A stretch of 6,460 bases of DNA from Desulfobacteraceae bacterium (lineage in GTDB: Bacteria; Desulfobacterota; DSM-4660; Desulfatiglandales; JALVMZ01): the NCBI GenBank assembly GCA_027032655.1, contig JALVMZ010000127.1, positions 1 to 6,460 of the forward strand, written 5' to 3'. Under the pieces are notes generated by a model, which was not told where the DNA came from, did no database searches, and saw only the letters and a program-made list of their open reading frames with translations. The translations under genes were made by a program, and so were the position numbers. Below, piece after piece: positions 1 through 6,460 of this stretch (the stretch's first letter is position 1; each line of letters opens with the position of its first letter).

Positions 1-2635
1 CTATATCATCCGGGCATTTATCTTTTAATTTTATCAGATCATCAAAGATTTCCTCGTCCGTCATATCCTTGAAGGCTGATTTTTTTAAGGGCTCATATCT
101 GCCATTATGAAGGAGATAACAGAGTGCGGAATTTTCGGCAGTATTTATCTTTCCCCAAATGATGTAACACATATAAACCGCCCTTGTCATTGCCACATAT
201 AGCAGTCTTATGTCCTCTGAGAGCCTTTCCATTTCTGACATCTGATAGGCCATGGAGTTATTATCCACACCCGTTTCAAGCACAGGTTTCATGTTATCTT
301 TACGGTCGTGATACAGGGTGAGAAGCCTGTCCTTTTTCTTTTGTCTCCTGAACTCCCATCCCACCGGAGCAAATACTATGGGATATTCAAGTCCCTTGCT
401 TTTGTGCACCGTGACTATCTTCACAGCATCTTCGTCTGTTTCAAGTCTTAGCTGATAATCTTCGGCTCCAGAAGGGGGATCTTTAATCTGGTCAGATAAC
501 CATTTAACTGTCTCTGTTATTGTAAGGTGTTTGTTCGTGGTATGTTCGTTTATAATCTCAATAAGATGAATGGTGTTGGTAAGTCTTCTTTCTGCATTTG
601 TGTATTTTGCAAGATTTAAAAGAATCCCTTCTTTACCAATAAGTGACTGGATTACTCTCATAAATCCCTTATCTTTCCATAAGTGGGAGAGCTCCTTGAA
701 TCTTGTTATCCACCCTTCCCAGTGATCAGGATTACTGTTTAGTCTTTCAATATCCTCTCCCTTCAGTCCTATCATATAAGTGCTAAGTGCTGAACGGATT
801 AGTTCTTTTCTCCCTGGATTTGATATTGCATTCAGTATTCTGAGTATCTCAATGGCCTCATCGGTTTGAAAGATGGATATGGTAGTTGATAAGACGCAGG
901 GTATCCTGTATGAGGCAAATATGTCCTGAATGGATTTTATATACCTGTTATCCGTAACAAGTATTGCAAAGTCTGAGGCCCTGATGGGTCTTCCCTTAAT
1001 AGAGGCCCTCCCATCTCTTGATAGTTCCATGATTTTGATTATCTCCCCTGCAATTGCATGAAACACTGTCTCCTTTGCAATCTCTTTATTTATAGCCTTT
1101 CCTTCCTGGGCAAAACTCCCTGAGTCCAGGAACCATACGGTTAAGGCACGGGGGTCCTTTCCATCTATTTTAATTTCATTGTGCTGGGATTCACTGGCCG
1201 GACTTGAAGGCAGGTAGGATATATCAGGAAAGACAAAGGGATCTTCTTTTCTGGAAAATATGGTATTTATGGATGAGATGAGCCCCCTCCTGGCCCTCCA
1301 GTTGCTACTTAGCGTGAACTTACTTTCAATCTCTTTTGTTGCGCTTATGTATGTAAAAACATCAGCCCCCCTGAAACCGTAGATGGATTGCTTCGGGTCT
1401 CCTATTAAGAAAAGACACCCCGAACCAGAGGGGAATATCTCTTTGAATATCTCATATTGAATTGGCTCTGTGTCCTGAAACTCATCGATAAGCCCTGCCC
1501 TGTATTTTTGCCGGAGGGCATTTTTAAGGATACCGCCTCTTCTGCACTTCAGTGCCTCATAGACAAGCAATAGGAGGTCATCATATGTCCTTATGTTATG
1601 TTTTTCTTTTTTTGTCCTTATCTCTTTTTTTACATACTCAATCAATGCCCTTAGCATTGAAAGTATCTTTCTGTCATAGTGTTCCTTTAAGGAGCTTTTA
1701 AGCTCTATAAGTCTGCCGTATAAAACAAAGAACCTGTGCCTGGGTGGAGTGAAGCTTTGTTTAGTGCTCTTTATTAATTTTTCCATGGAGAGTTTATCAA
1801 TATCTTTATTGAAAAATATATCCACTGGCTCCAGTTCTAATAGGAATTCCATGTCTTCAAGATATTCTTCTATTTTTTTAGGTTTATATATTTTTTGATT
1901 TAGCCCATTATGTGATTCTAATATCTGCCTGATATTTTCTCTTTCCTCATGCCATAGGGTCTTCAACTGATTAGATATGGCTATAAATTCCTTTTCCATT
2001 TCAGATGGATCGGGCACTTTATGCGGCAGATTGATGTTTAAAAACTGATTCTGGATAATATTCTGAAATTTATTTAATTTCATTATATTCTCAGGGAATA
2101 GATTATTTGACAGGATGTAAGTAAGAAAGAGAGGGGATTCATGATTCAGGTTCTTTCTCCAATAATCTTCAATTGTCTCAAGCAGAAGTTCACTTTGGTT
2201 ATCAATAAATTCGGATTCAAACATTGAGCCTGTTTCAAATGCGAAGTCCTGAAGTATATGCATACAGAATGAATGAATGGTAAATATCTGAGCCCTTTCA
2301 AATTCTCTTAACTGTGTTTTTAATGAGGCCAGGGCACGGGATCTGTCCTTTAGTCTCTCAATTAAGTTCAATACTGTTTTGTCTTCTGATGATTTTAAAG
2401 ATAGTGACTCTATTGTCTTAACTATCTTATCCCTTATTCTCTGTTTTAATTCCTCTGTCGCTGATTTTGTAAATGTAACAACCAGGATGTTTTCAATGTC
2501 CAGATTCTTCTCAAGTAATAATCTTATGTAAAGTCCTGTAAGATTATAGGTCTTACCCGTGCCTGCGCTTGCCTCTATGAGGTTTATCCGTTCAAGTGGA
2601 GATTTTAGAATGTCAAATTCTTCGGGGAAAGTCAT
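1..2635 (-). CDS. recB: RecBCD enzyme subunit RecB (exodeoxyribonuclease V beta), N-terminal helicase part, cut by the window edge
   Basis: RecB is the ATP-driven 3'-5' motor and nuclease subunit of the RecBCD double-strand-break repair enzyme. The frame is open from the ATG to base 1, giving 878 codons with no stop. SF1/UvrD-type motifs are seen in order: Walker A EASAGTGKT (residues 21-29, K28), motif Ia VVTFTKSATEEL (52-63), FTIHSFC (118-124), Walker B IDEFQDT (D384, E385), motif III GDPKQSIYGFRGAD (from 412), NWRA with R447, motif V TVHKSKGLEYP (H744), and motif VI LLYVAMTRA with R818. All match RecB rather than UvrD, Rep or AddA in their wording. E. coli RecB has about 1180 residues, so the C-terminal PD-(D/E)XK nuclease domain lies beyond the left edge and cannot be judged. 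The start at 2635 has a Shine-Dalgarno seven bases upstream. An in-frame ATG at 2641 overlaps the recC stop as ATGA but sits one base from that site, so it is less likely. No defect is visible. Confidence 0.97.
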   Translation of the reverse strand, partial: MTFPEEFDILKSPLERINLIEASAGTGKTYNLTGLYIRLLLEKNLDIENILVVTFTKSATEELKQRIRDKIVKTIESLSLKSSEDKTVLNLIERLKDRSRALASLKTQLREFERAQIFTIHSFCMHILQDFAFETGSMFESEFIDNQSELLLETIEDYWRKNLNHESPLFLTYILSNNLFPENIMKLNKFQNIIQNQFLNINLPHKVPDPSEMEKEFIAISNQLKTLWHEERENIRQILESHNGLNQKIYKPKKIEEYLEDMEFLLELEPVDIFFNKDIDKLSMEKLIKSTKQSFTPPRHRFFVLYGRLIELKSSLKEHYDRKILSMLRALIEYVKKEIRTKKEKHNIRTYDDLLLLVYEALKCRRGGILKNALRQKYRAGLIDEFQDTEPIQYEIFKEIFPSGSGCLFLIGDPKQSIYGFRGADVFTYISATKEIESKFTLSSNWRARRGLISSINTIFSRKEDPFVFPDISYLPSSPASESQHNEIKIDGKDPRALTVWFLDSGSFAQEGKAINKEIAKETVFHAIAGEIIKIMELSRDGRASIKGRPIRASDFAILVTDNRYIKSIQDIFASYRIPCVLSTTISIFQTDEAIEILRILNAISNPGRKELIRSALSTYMIGLKGEDIERLNSNPDHWEGWITRFKELSHLWKDKGFMRVIQSLIGKEGILLNLAKYTNAERRLTNTIHLIEIINEHTTNKHLTITETVKWLSDQIKDPPSGAEDYQLRLETDEDAVKIVTVHKSKGLEYPIVFAPVGWEFRRQKKKDRLLTLYHDRKDNMKPVLETGVDNNSMAYQMSEMERLSEDIRLLYVAMTRAVYMCYIIWGKINTAENSALCYLLHNGRYEPLKKSAFKDMTDEEIFDDLIKLKDKCPDDI

Positions 2636-2637
2636 AT

Positions 2638-5600
2638 TCATGCCTCTTTCATGTGTTGTAGTAAGGGAGTATATATCTCTTTTGATATTTTTATAAATTC
2701 AGAGTCTAACGGGTCTGTGTCTCCGAAACAGAGTTTGAGATACTGATCCGAACTTTCTCCTCTATTATAATCCGAACCAAAATATTCACCCCTTGCCTTT
2801 GATATGGCCTTCTGCTCTGATTCTTTCAAATGGGAGGCATATTGATAAGATGATTCCGGGAAAAACCTAAGTGGCGCCTTCAAACCCTCCTTGAATCTCC
2901 GGATCAGTCTTTCAAGAATGGAATCGGGGCGGGAGACAGGATTTATTTTATATTCTTTAATTTTTTTAAAATCGGAATCAAAACCAATAACTACAGTTGT
3001 AATATCACCTGAGATTTCATTTAATACTAAGTGACTTATCCATGCACTCAGCAGATCAGATGCCCTGATTTTTGCATATCTGAAGTGGATACTTGTTTTT
3101 TCAAAAAGAGGAGCTATGTTTCCTATTATTGTTATGTCATCTATATCCAGGTGAACATCAATGGATTCCTCCTTTGTTTCTTTTGTATGGGCTTTCATTC
3201 TATTGATTAAATGATCCACACCATGAATAATCTTATCCATTAGCAATTTTCCCATATTTCCATGGGGGATAAGTCCTTTTGCCTTTACATTCACATGGAT
3301 ATCACGGGGCTCAGTGCCTGAGAGCCTGAGTTTCATTACTTCCTGATCAACAAGATACCTGTCAAGTCCACTCAGGGAGAATGGTTCCTTATCCTTTTTC
3401 GTTTCGTAAATATCTTCAAGCTCTATTCCGAGTCTTTTTTTCAGGAAGAACCTGGAAGGATTCTTGAAGAATCCCTTTAAATCATCAATATCTATCTTTT
3501 TAAAGGATTCATCTGGTTCTGGAAGAGGACTTTCTATAAATGGGGAGCTATCCTTACGTTGGCCCGTGAGGGATTTTGCCACATTGAATGCCTCTTCTGA
3601 GAAGCTTATGAGTTTTCTATTTCCTGAAAAGTAGTGCTTATGATAGGGATGCTGTTTTTGATATGTAATGATATGTTCTTCAATGTCTTTACCCTGGTCA
3701 GATAAAAATCCCTCTTTTATATAATCAATTAGTTCGCTTACCACCGAGGACGGAGATATTTTTGTATCATCCATCATGCTCTGTCCCACATAGCTTATGT
3801 ATAACTTCTTTCTTGCAGATAAAATGGCCTCAAGAAATATGTATTTATCTTCGTTTTTTATCGATCTGTCCCCGATTCTGGGGGAATTCTTTATCATATC
3901 AAAGCCGGGGGCATGGTCTTTTCTGGGAAATGAATCCCAGTCCATGCCTATCAGGCAGATTATCTTAAATGGGATACTTCTCATGGGGAGCATAGCGCAG
4001 AATGTTATCCCGTTGCTCAGGAAACTGTGGCTCCAGAAAGATTTCCTCAGGATCTTCCCGAGATAATATCTTATTGTCTCAATACCCACTTTGCCCTTTG
4101 TATCAGAAATTGAGGTTATGTTTTTGAGTTTAATGATTGCCTCTCTTATGGATTCCAGCTCCATCTGGTATTTCTCATCCACTAAGAAGAATTCATCAAT
4201 GACCTGAAGAAGTATTTCTGCCCATTTTTCCGGGGGATGTTTTTGAGACAGTCGATTTATCGTCTCAAACAGGCTGTGTAAAAAAGAGATAAAGGCCTCA
4301 AAGGTTGAAATATCATCACCTGATATGTTGTATGGAAGGATATCACCAAATATTTCCTTTTCATCTTCTGGCATGGTATATCCCAGGATTAATCTTTTTA
4401 GACCCCAAAGCCAGGTATTCTCCTCTACGGGCGGAAGCCCAATCTGTCTTTTGTGCTCATTGTCAATACCCCATCTAATACCTGATTCATTAACATATTT
4501 TCTAATCAGCTCAAGGTCATTTTCAGATATTCCAAATCTTCTGTAAATATACGGAGATTCCAGAATGGATAATACCGCTGATGCCTCAAATCTTGTATTG
4601 GGTATATTTAGTATTTTCATGAGCGGCTCTGCAATTATATTTCTCATTCTCAATGAGCTATCCGAGATGTTAAATGGTATCCACCTGGGATCATCCGGAG
4701 AGATATCAAATACGGCCCTTATATAAGGAGAGTATTTATCTATATCCGGACACATTACCAGTATATCTTCTGGTTTGAGCTCCGGGTCATTCTCAAATTC
4801 ATATAATAGGAAGTTCTGGAGCACTTCCACTTCACGCATAGGATTGTGACAGGAGTTAATCTGGATGGAATTGTCAGAAGATGATATGCTTGATTTTCCA
4901 TAAGAAGGGTTCGTTCTGTCCCTGAGGTTCAGGATGTCATCCTGAATCATGAACAGTAGCCCTCTTTTTTCTTCAGGGGGTTCATACATTTCGAGCTCTT
5001 CATCAGGTTCAAAATAATTGATAATATGAAGAAATTCCCTCCCTGCCCTTCCAAGGGATGCAAGAAGACTGTTTCCTGTCTCAAAATGAAGGTCTTCAGG
5101 TGTGATGGATAATAGATTGAGTCGTTTTGTTCTCCTTATTATCTCGGTAAAGGATGATATGTCTTCCCAATATTCTCTGCATGGATTGAGGAAAAATAGG
5201 TTTACATCCACAGTCCTTGATATTGCCTTGGTGATTTCCATATGGAAGATGGGAAGGAATGATATGCCAAAAATGGATATCCGCTCCGGCAGGTCCTGAT
5301 TTTCGTGGCCCCCCTCCTGTAATCTTTTAAGGAGTGTTTCTCTTAAAGAAGCGAAATGGATTCCGTCATATTTCTTACTCACCTCCCTCCAGAGTTTTGC
5401 CTGCCAGTGATTCCCTTTACCCTTTTCCCAGTCCAGGAGCATCCCGGGTCTATAAAATTGATAGTGATCAAAGCACTCTGCTATTTTGAGGGCGAGTTGA
5501 AAGATTCTGAGCTCTGCCTTGCCTTTAATAAACTCTTTCAGCTCTTCAAAGGCAGGGTCTCCTATCATCCGGGGAAGGAGTTCCATTATATCCCATACCA

Positions 5601-5871
5601 TGAACTCTGGATCGGGCAGTCTTTTGAGATCATATTCAGGCAGGATCTTGCTGAACAGGTATTTTACAAAGTGATTGGGGAATGGAAACCAGTAATTGGC
5701 GCATATGCCATTACATGTTGCAAGTTGCATGGAAATCCATCTTTCCATCCCCCTGCTCTGCACAATTATTATTTCAGGGGAAAATACCGACTTAAGAGGG
5801 TTCTTCAGTGCCTTTATTAAGGCATCTGCCAGAATTTCAAGGCGATTGCTGGTGTATAATCTAAGTGCCAT
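2638..5871 (-). CDS. recC: RecBCD enzyme subunit RecC (exodeoxyribonuclease V gamma)
   Basis: RecC is the scaffold of RecBCD: it splits the incoming duplex, channels the strands to RecB and RecD, and recognises Chi in the 3' strand. The protein has 1077 residues, against 1122 in E. coli. Family landmarks are the N-terminal LRLYTSNRLEIL (3-14), VQSRGMERWISMQL (37-50), FDHYQFYRP (134-142), CHNPMREVEVL (341-351) followed by MCPDIDKYSPYI, PMRSIPF then GMDWDSFPR (642-650), GDRSIKNEDKYIFLEA, and LKGFFKNPSRFFLKKRL (798-814) opening the C-terminal nuclease-like fold. No Walker A is seen, as expected for this inactivated helicase relative. An in-frame TAA lies directly before the ATG, which fixes the earliest possible start. 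No clear ribosome binding site precedes it. It is first of the recC-recB pair and its TGA is two bases from the recB ATG. Residues aligned to the E. coli Chi-reading sites are mostly changed; see the findings. Confidence 0.97.
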   Translation of the reverse strand: MALRLYTSNRLEILADALIKALKNPLKSVFSPEIIIVQSRGMERWISMQLATCNGICANYWFPFPNHFVKYLFSKILPEYDLKRLPDPEFMVWDIMELLPRMIGDPAFEELKEFIKGKAELRIFQLALKIAECFDHYQFYRPGMLLDWEKGKGNHWQAKLWREVSKKYDGIHFASLRETLLKRLQEGGHENQDLPERISIFGISFLPIFHMEITKAISRTVDVNLFFLNPCREYWEDISSFTEIIRRTKRLNLLSITPEDLHFETGNSLLASLGRAGREFLHIINYFEPDEELEMYEPPEEKRGLLFMIQDDILNLRDRTNPSYGKSSISSSDNSIQINSCHNPMREVEVLQNFLLYEFENDPELKPEDILVMCPDIDKYSPYIRAVFDISPDDPRWIPFNISDSSLRMRNIIAEPLMKILNIPNTRFEASAVLSILESPYIYRRFGISENDLELIRKYVNESGIRWGIDNEHKRQIGLPPVEENTWLWGLKRLILGYTMPEDEKEIFGDILPYNISGDDISTFEAFISFLHSLFETINRLSQKHPPEKWAEILLQVIDEFFLVDEKYQMELESIREAIIKLKNITSISDTKGKVGIETIRYYLGKILRKSFWSHSFLSNGITFCAMLPMRSIPFKIICLIGMDWDSFPRKDHAPGFDMIKNSPRIGDRSIKNEDKYIFLEAILSARKKLYISYVGQSMMDDTKISPSSVVSELIDYIKEGFLSDQGKDIEEHIITYQKQHPYHKHYFSGNRKLISFSEEAFNVAKSLTGQRKDSSPFIESPLPEPDESFKKIDIDDLKGFFKNPSRFFLKKRLGIELEDIYETKKDKEPFSLSGLDRYLVDQEVMKLRLSGTEPRDIHVNVKAKGLIPHGNMGKLLMDKIIHGVDHLINRMKAHTKETKEESIDVHLDIDDITIIGNIAPLFEKTSIHFRYAKIRASDLLSAWISHLVLNEISGDITTVVIGFDSDFKKIKEYKINPVSRPDSILERLIRRFKEGLKAPLRFFPESSYQYASHLKESEQKAISKARGEYFGSDYNRGESSDQYLKLCFGDTDPLDSEFIKISKEIYTPLLQHMKEA
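2643..2650 (-). promoter_or_regulatory. Ribosome binding site of recB inside the end of recC
   Basis: GAAAGAGG on the minus strand lies in the last codons of recC (coding K-E), seven bases before the recB ATG at 2635. The spacing favours that ATG over the in-frame ATG at 2641, which is only one base away. Lying within the upstream gene, it implies that ribosomes finishing recC help start recB, which would keep the two subunits in balance. Coupling is an inference from spacing. Confidence 0.7.
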
Positions 5872-5879
5872 TTAATTTT

Positions 5880-5908
5880 GTTATATTATGTCACAAACTG
5901 TTTATAAA
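5880..5908 (-). promoter_or_regulatory. Possible sigma-70-like promoter of recC
   Basis: On the minus strand TTTATA (5908-5903) and TATAAC (5885-5880) are 17 bases apart, matching the -35 and -10 consensus at four and five of six positions. An overlapping CATAAT (5890-5885) is an alternative -10. Transcription would begin at or next to the recC ATG, giving a leaderless or nearly leaderless message, which would fit the missing Shine-Dalgarno. In AT-rich DNA such matches arise easily by chance. Confidence 0.25.
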
Positions 5909-5936
5909 GACATCAACCTGAGACACAGATGTCTTT
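5906..5936. repeat. Perfect 9-bp inverted repeat upstream of recC
   Basis: AAAGACATC (5906-5914) and its exact reverse complement GATGTCTTT (5928-5936) flank a 13-base spacer, 35 to 65 bases before the recC ATG. It overlaps the putative -35 element, so it could be a binding site for a dimeric regulator, or an RNA hairpin if transcription starts further upstream. It does not match the E. coli LexA box (CTGT-N8-ACAG). No regulator can be named from the sequence. Confidence 0.4.
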
Positions 5937-6017
5937 CTTCCAATCAAATAAATGATAGCATTGCAAAACTCAATTAGATGATATCTTTTTTAACATATAT
6001 CTGGAATTACCTTATCC

Positions 6018-6090
6018 GTCATGCTGAGGGGCAAAGCCCCGAAGCATCTCATAGATCCTTCGGGTGTCTTTCAGACACCCTCAGGATGAC
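6018..6090. repeat. MITE-like palindromic repeat element with cloverleaf fold
   Basis: Terminal inverted arms GTCATGCTGA (6018-6027) and TCAGGATGAC (6081-6090) pair at nine of ten positions. Between them three hairpins lie end to end: GGGGC-AAA-GCCCC (6028-6040, perfect), GAAGCATCT-CAT-AGATCCTTC (6041-6061, one C.C mismatch) and GGGTGTCT-TTC-AGACACCC (6062-6080, perfect). It resembles, from memory, the dispersed palindromes with GTCAT-CTGAG ends and an internal GA-GATCCTTC segment common in many bacterial genomes. It encodes nothing, so any mobility would depend on an enzyme supplied elsewhere. No target-site duplication is evident. Confidence 0.75.
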
Positions 6091-6093
6091 AAA
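6074..6093. repeat. 20-bp direct repeat, copy 1 (right end of the palindromic element)
   Basis: GACACCCTCAGGATGACAAA here is identical to bases 6118-6137, with 44 bases between starts. This copy includes the right arm of the element's third hairpin and its right terminal arm. Confidence 0.8.
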
Positions 6094-6117
6094 AAATAGA
6101 CGAAAAATAACTATATC

Positions 6118-6137
6118 GACACCCTCAGGATGACAAA
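6118..6137. repeat. 20-bp direct repeat, copy 2 (orphan element end)
   Basis: This is an exact second copy of bases 6074-6093, separated from the first by 24 AT-rich bases. Its CCTCAGGATGAC (6123-6134) can pair with the same left arm as copy 1, so the element has two possible right ends, 73 or 117 bases from the left end. It may be the remnant of a second element whose left part was lost, or the result of a short tandem duplication. Confidence 0.75.
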
Positions 6138-6234
6138 CGGAATATCAATTATTTTTTACAAAACTCTCTAAATGCATTCTGGTTGCATTCATGATCAATG
6201 TTATTGTTTAATGTGGTTTTATTAATTCATATAT

Positions 6235-6460
6235 TTATGATACAGATAATTTCTTTGATATAATAGTGGCCTCTTTATCCCTTCTGTCATCCACCTTGAG
6301 GTCTATTATTATCCTTTTTGCCCCTTCCTGGACATGGGCCTGATGTATCTTTTTTATCAGGTTAAAGAGGCTATCAAGGTCAGGAATCTCAACAGTTGTT
6401 CCCATTGCGCCTATTTCATAGGTATAACCTGAGTTTTTAATAACCTCCACACCCTTTTTG
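6235..6460 (-). CDS. MTH1187/UPF0045 family thiamine-binding protein, N-terminus cut by the window edge
   Basis: The visible 74 residues read KKGVEVIKNSG, then YEIGAMGTTVE, a helix (LFNLIKKIHQAHVQEGAKRI), the strand IIIDLKVDDRRDK and the tail EATIISKKLSV, ending in TAA. The MGTTVE and DDRRDK segments and their spacing are typical of the UPF0045 family (archaeal MTH1187, yeast YBL001c/ECM15). These are small ferredoxin-like-fold cytosolic proteins that assemble as oligomers and are associated with thiamine binding. Family members are about 95-105 residues, so roughly 25-30 N-terminal residues lie past base 6460. A GTG at 6450 opens an internal frame but is not the start, because the family alignment continues upstream of it without a stop. 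It has no evident functional tie to recC and lies 363 bases upstream of it on the same strand. Confidence 0.85.
   Translation of the reverse strand, partial: KKGVEVIKNSGYTYEIGAMGTTVEIPDLDSLFNLIKKIHQAHVQEGAKRIIIDLKVDDRRDKEATIISKKLSVS

Larger units (their letters stand above)
5872..6234. other. Non-coding gap between the UPF0045 gene and recC
   Basis: No open frame here, on either strand, resembles a gene. The gap holds an inverted repeat and possible promoter just before recC (about 5880-5936), AT-rich sequence (5937-6017), a palindromic MITE-like element (6018-6090), a 20-bp direct repeat of its right end (6118-6137) and AT-rich sequence to 6234. Past the stop of the UPF0045 gene I found only a weak 6-bp stem (AATGCA/TGCATT, near 6171-6190) without a clear T-run. 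A terminator is therefore not established, and read-through into recC cannot be excluded. Confidence 0.7.

Noticed and set aside
1..2635. An alternative call of AddA, UvrD or PcrA for the left gene
   Set aside because: The wording of the motifs (EASAGTGKT, FTIHSFC, IDEFQDT, HKSKGLEYP) and the adjacent recC point to RecB.
3762..5299. Several 65-89-codon plus-strand open frames
   Set aside because: All lie opposite recC, overlap each other, and have no recognisable motifs.
5356..5820. A 154-codon open frame on the plus strand
   Set aside because: It lies wholly antisense to conserved recC sequence, resembles no family I know, and has an unstructured composition typical of a shadow frame.
5848..5855. 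GCTGGTGT, one base from the E. coli Chi octamer, near the recC start
   Set aside because: A single one-mismatch octamer is expected by chance, and this RecC probably reads a different sequence.
6028..6080. Rho-independent terminator formed by the GC-rich hairpins
   Set aside because: On neither strand is a hairpin followed directly by a T-run. The A-run after the element on the plus strand reads as T only upstream of the hairpins on the minus strand.
6018..6090. A tRNA or tRNA-like gene suggested by the cloverleaf fold
   Set aside because: Arm and loop lengths are wrong: 3-base loops, no seven-base anticodon loop, no TTCGA T-loop and no CCA-type acceptor end.
6235..6450. A complete 71-codon gene starting at the GTG at 6450
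   Set aside because: The frame continues open to the window edge as KKG, and the UPF0045 fold needs about 25-30 more N-terminal residues.

Overview
The window holds part of a bacterial RecBCD (exonuclease V) locus, with everything coding on the minus strand. Read in the direction of transcription (right to left) there are four parts. (1) Bases 6460-6235 are the C-terminal part of a small MTH1187/UPF0045-type thiamine-binding protein, cut by the window edge. (2) Bases 6234-5872 are a non-coding gap of 363 bases with a dispersed-palindrome (MITE-like) element, a 20-bp direct repeat and an inverted repeat. (3) Bases 5871-2638 are a complete recC of 1077 codons. (4) From base 2635 recB runs off the left edge with its whole helicase part visible and its nuclease domain missing. 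recC and recB are two bases apart, with an alternative ATGA overlap, so they are almost certainly co-transcribed and translationally coupled. recD is not in the window; the natural place for it is beyond base 1.

RecB, RecC and normally RecD form the helicase-nuclease that loads on double-strand ends, unwinds and degrades DNA until it meets a Chi site, then feeds RecA. RecB is the 3'-5' motor and carries the nuclease. RecC is the helicase-like, catalytically inert scaffold that reads Chi. Both proteins look intact: every SF1 helicase motif of RecB is present, and RecC is near full family length with no frameshift.

The organism is a bacterium of moderate-to-low GC with frequent AGA/AGG and ATA codons. 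The bare recC-recB order, without the ptrA insertion of enterics, and the UPF0045 neighbour would fit a Nitrospirota or Desulfobacterota-like lineage. That is a weak guess from style, not a demonstrated assignment.

I see no new multi-gene system here. The points most worth a second look are the intergenic element, whose 73 bases fold on paper into a four-arm cloverleaf with no unpaired base at the junction, and the RecC Chi-reading positions, which differ from E. coli at most sites I can align by eye.
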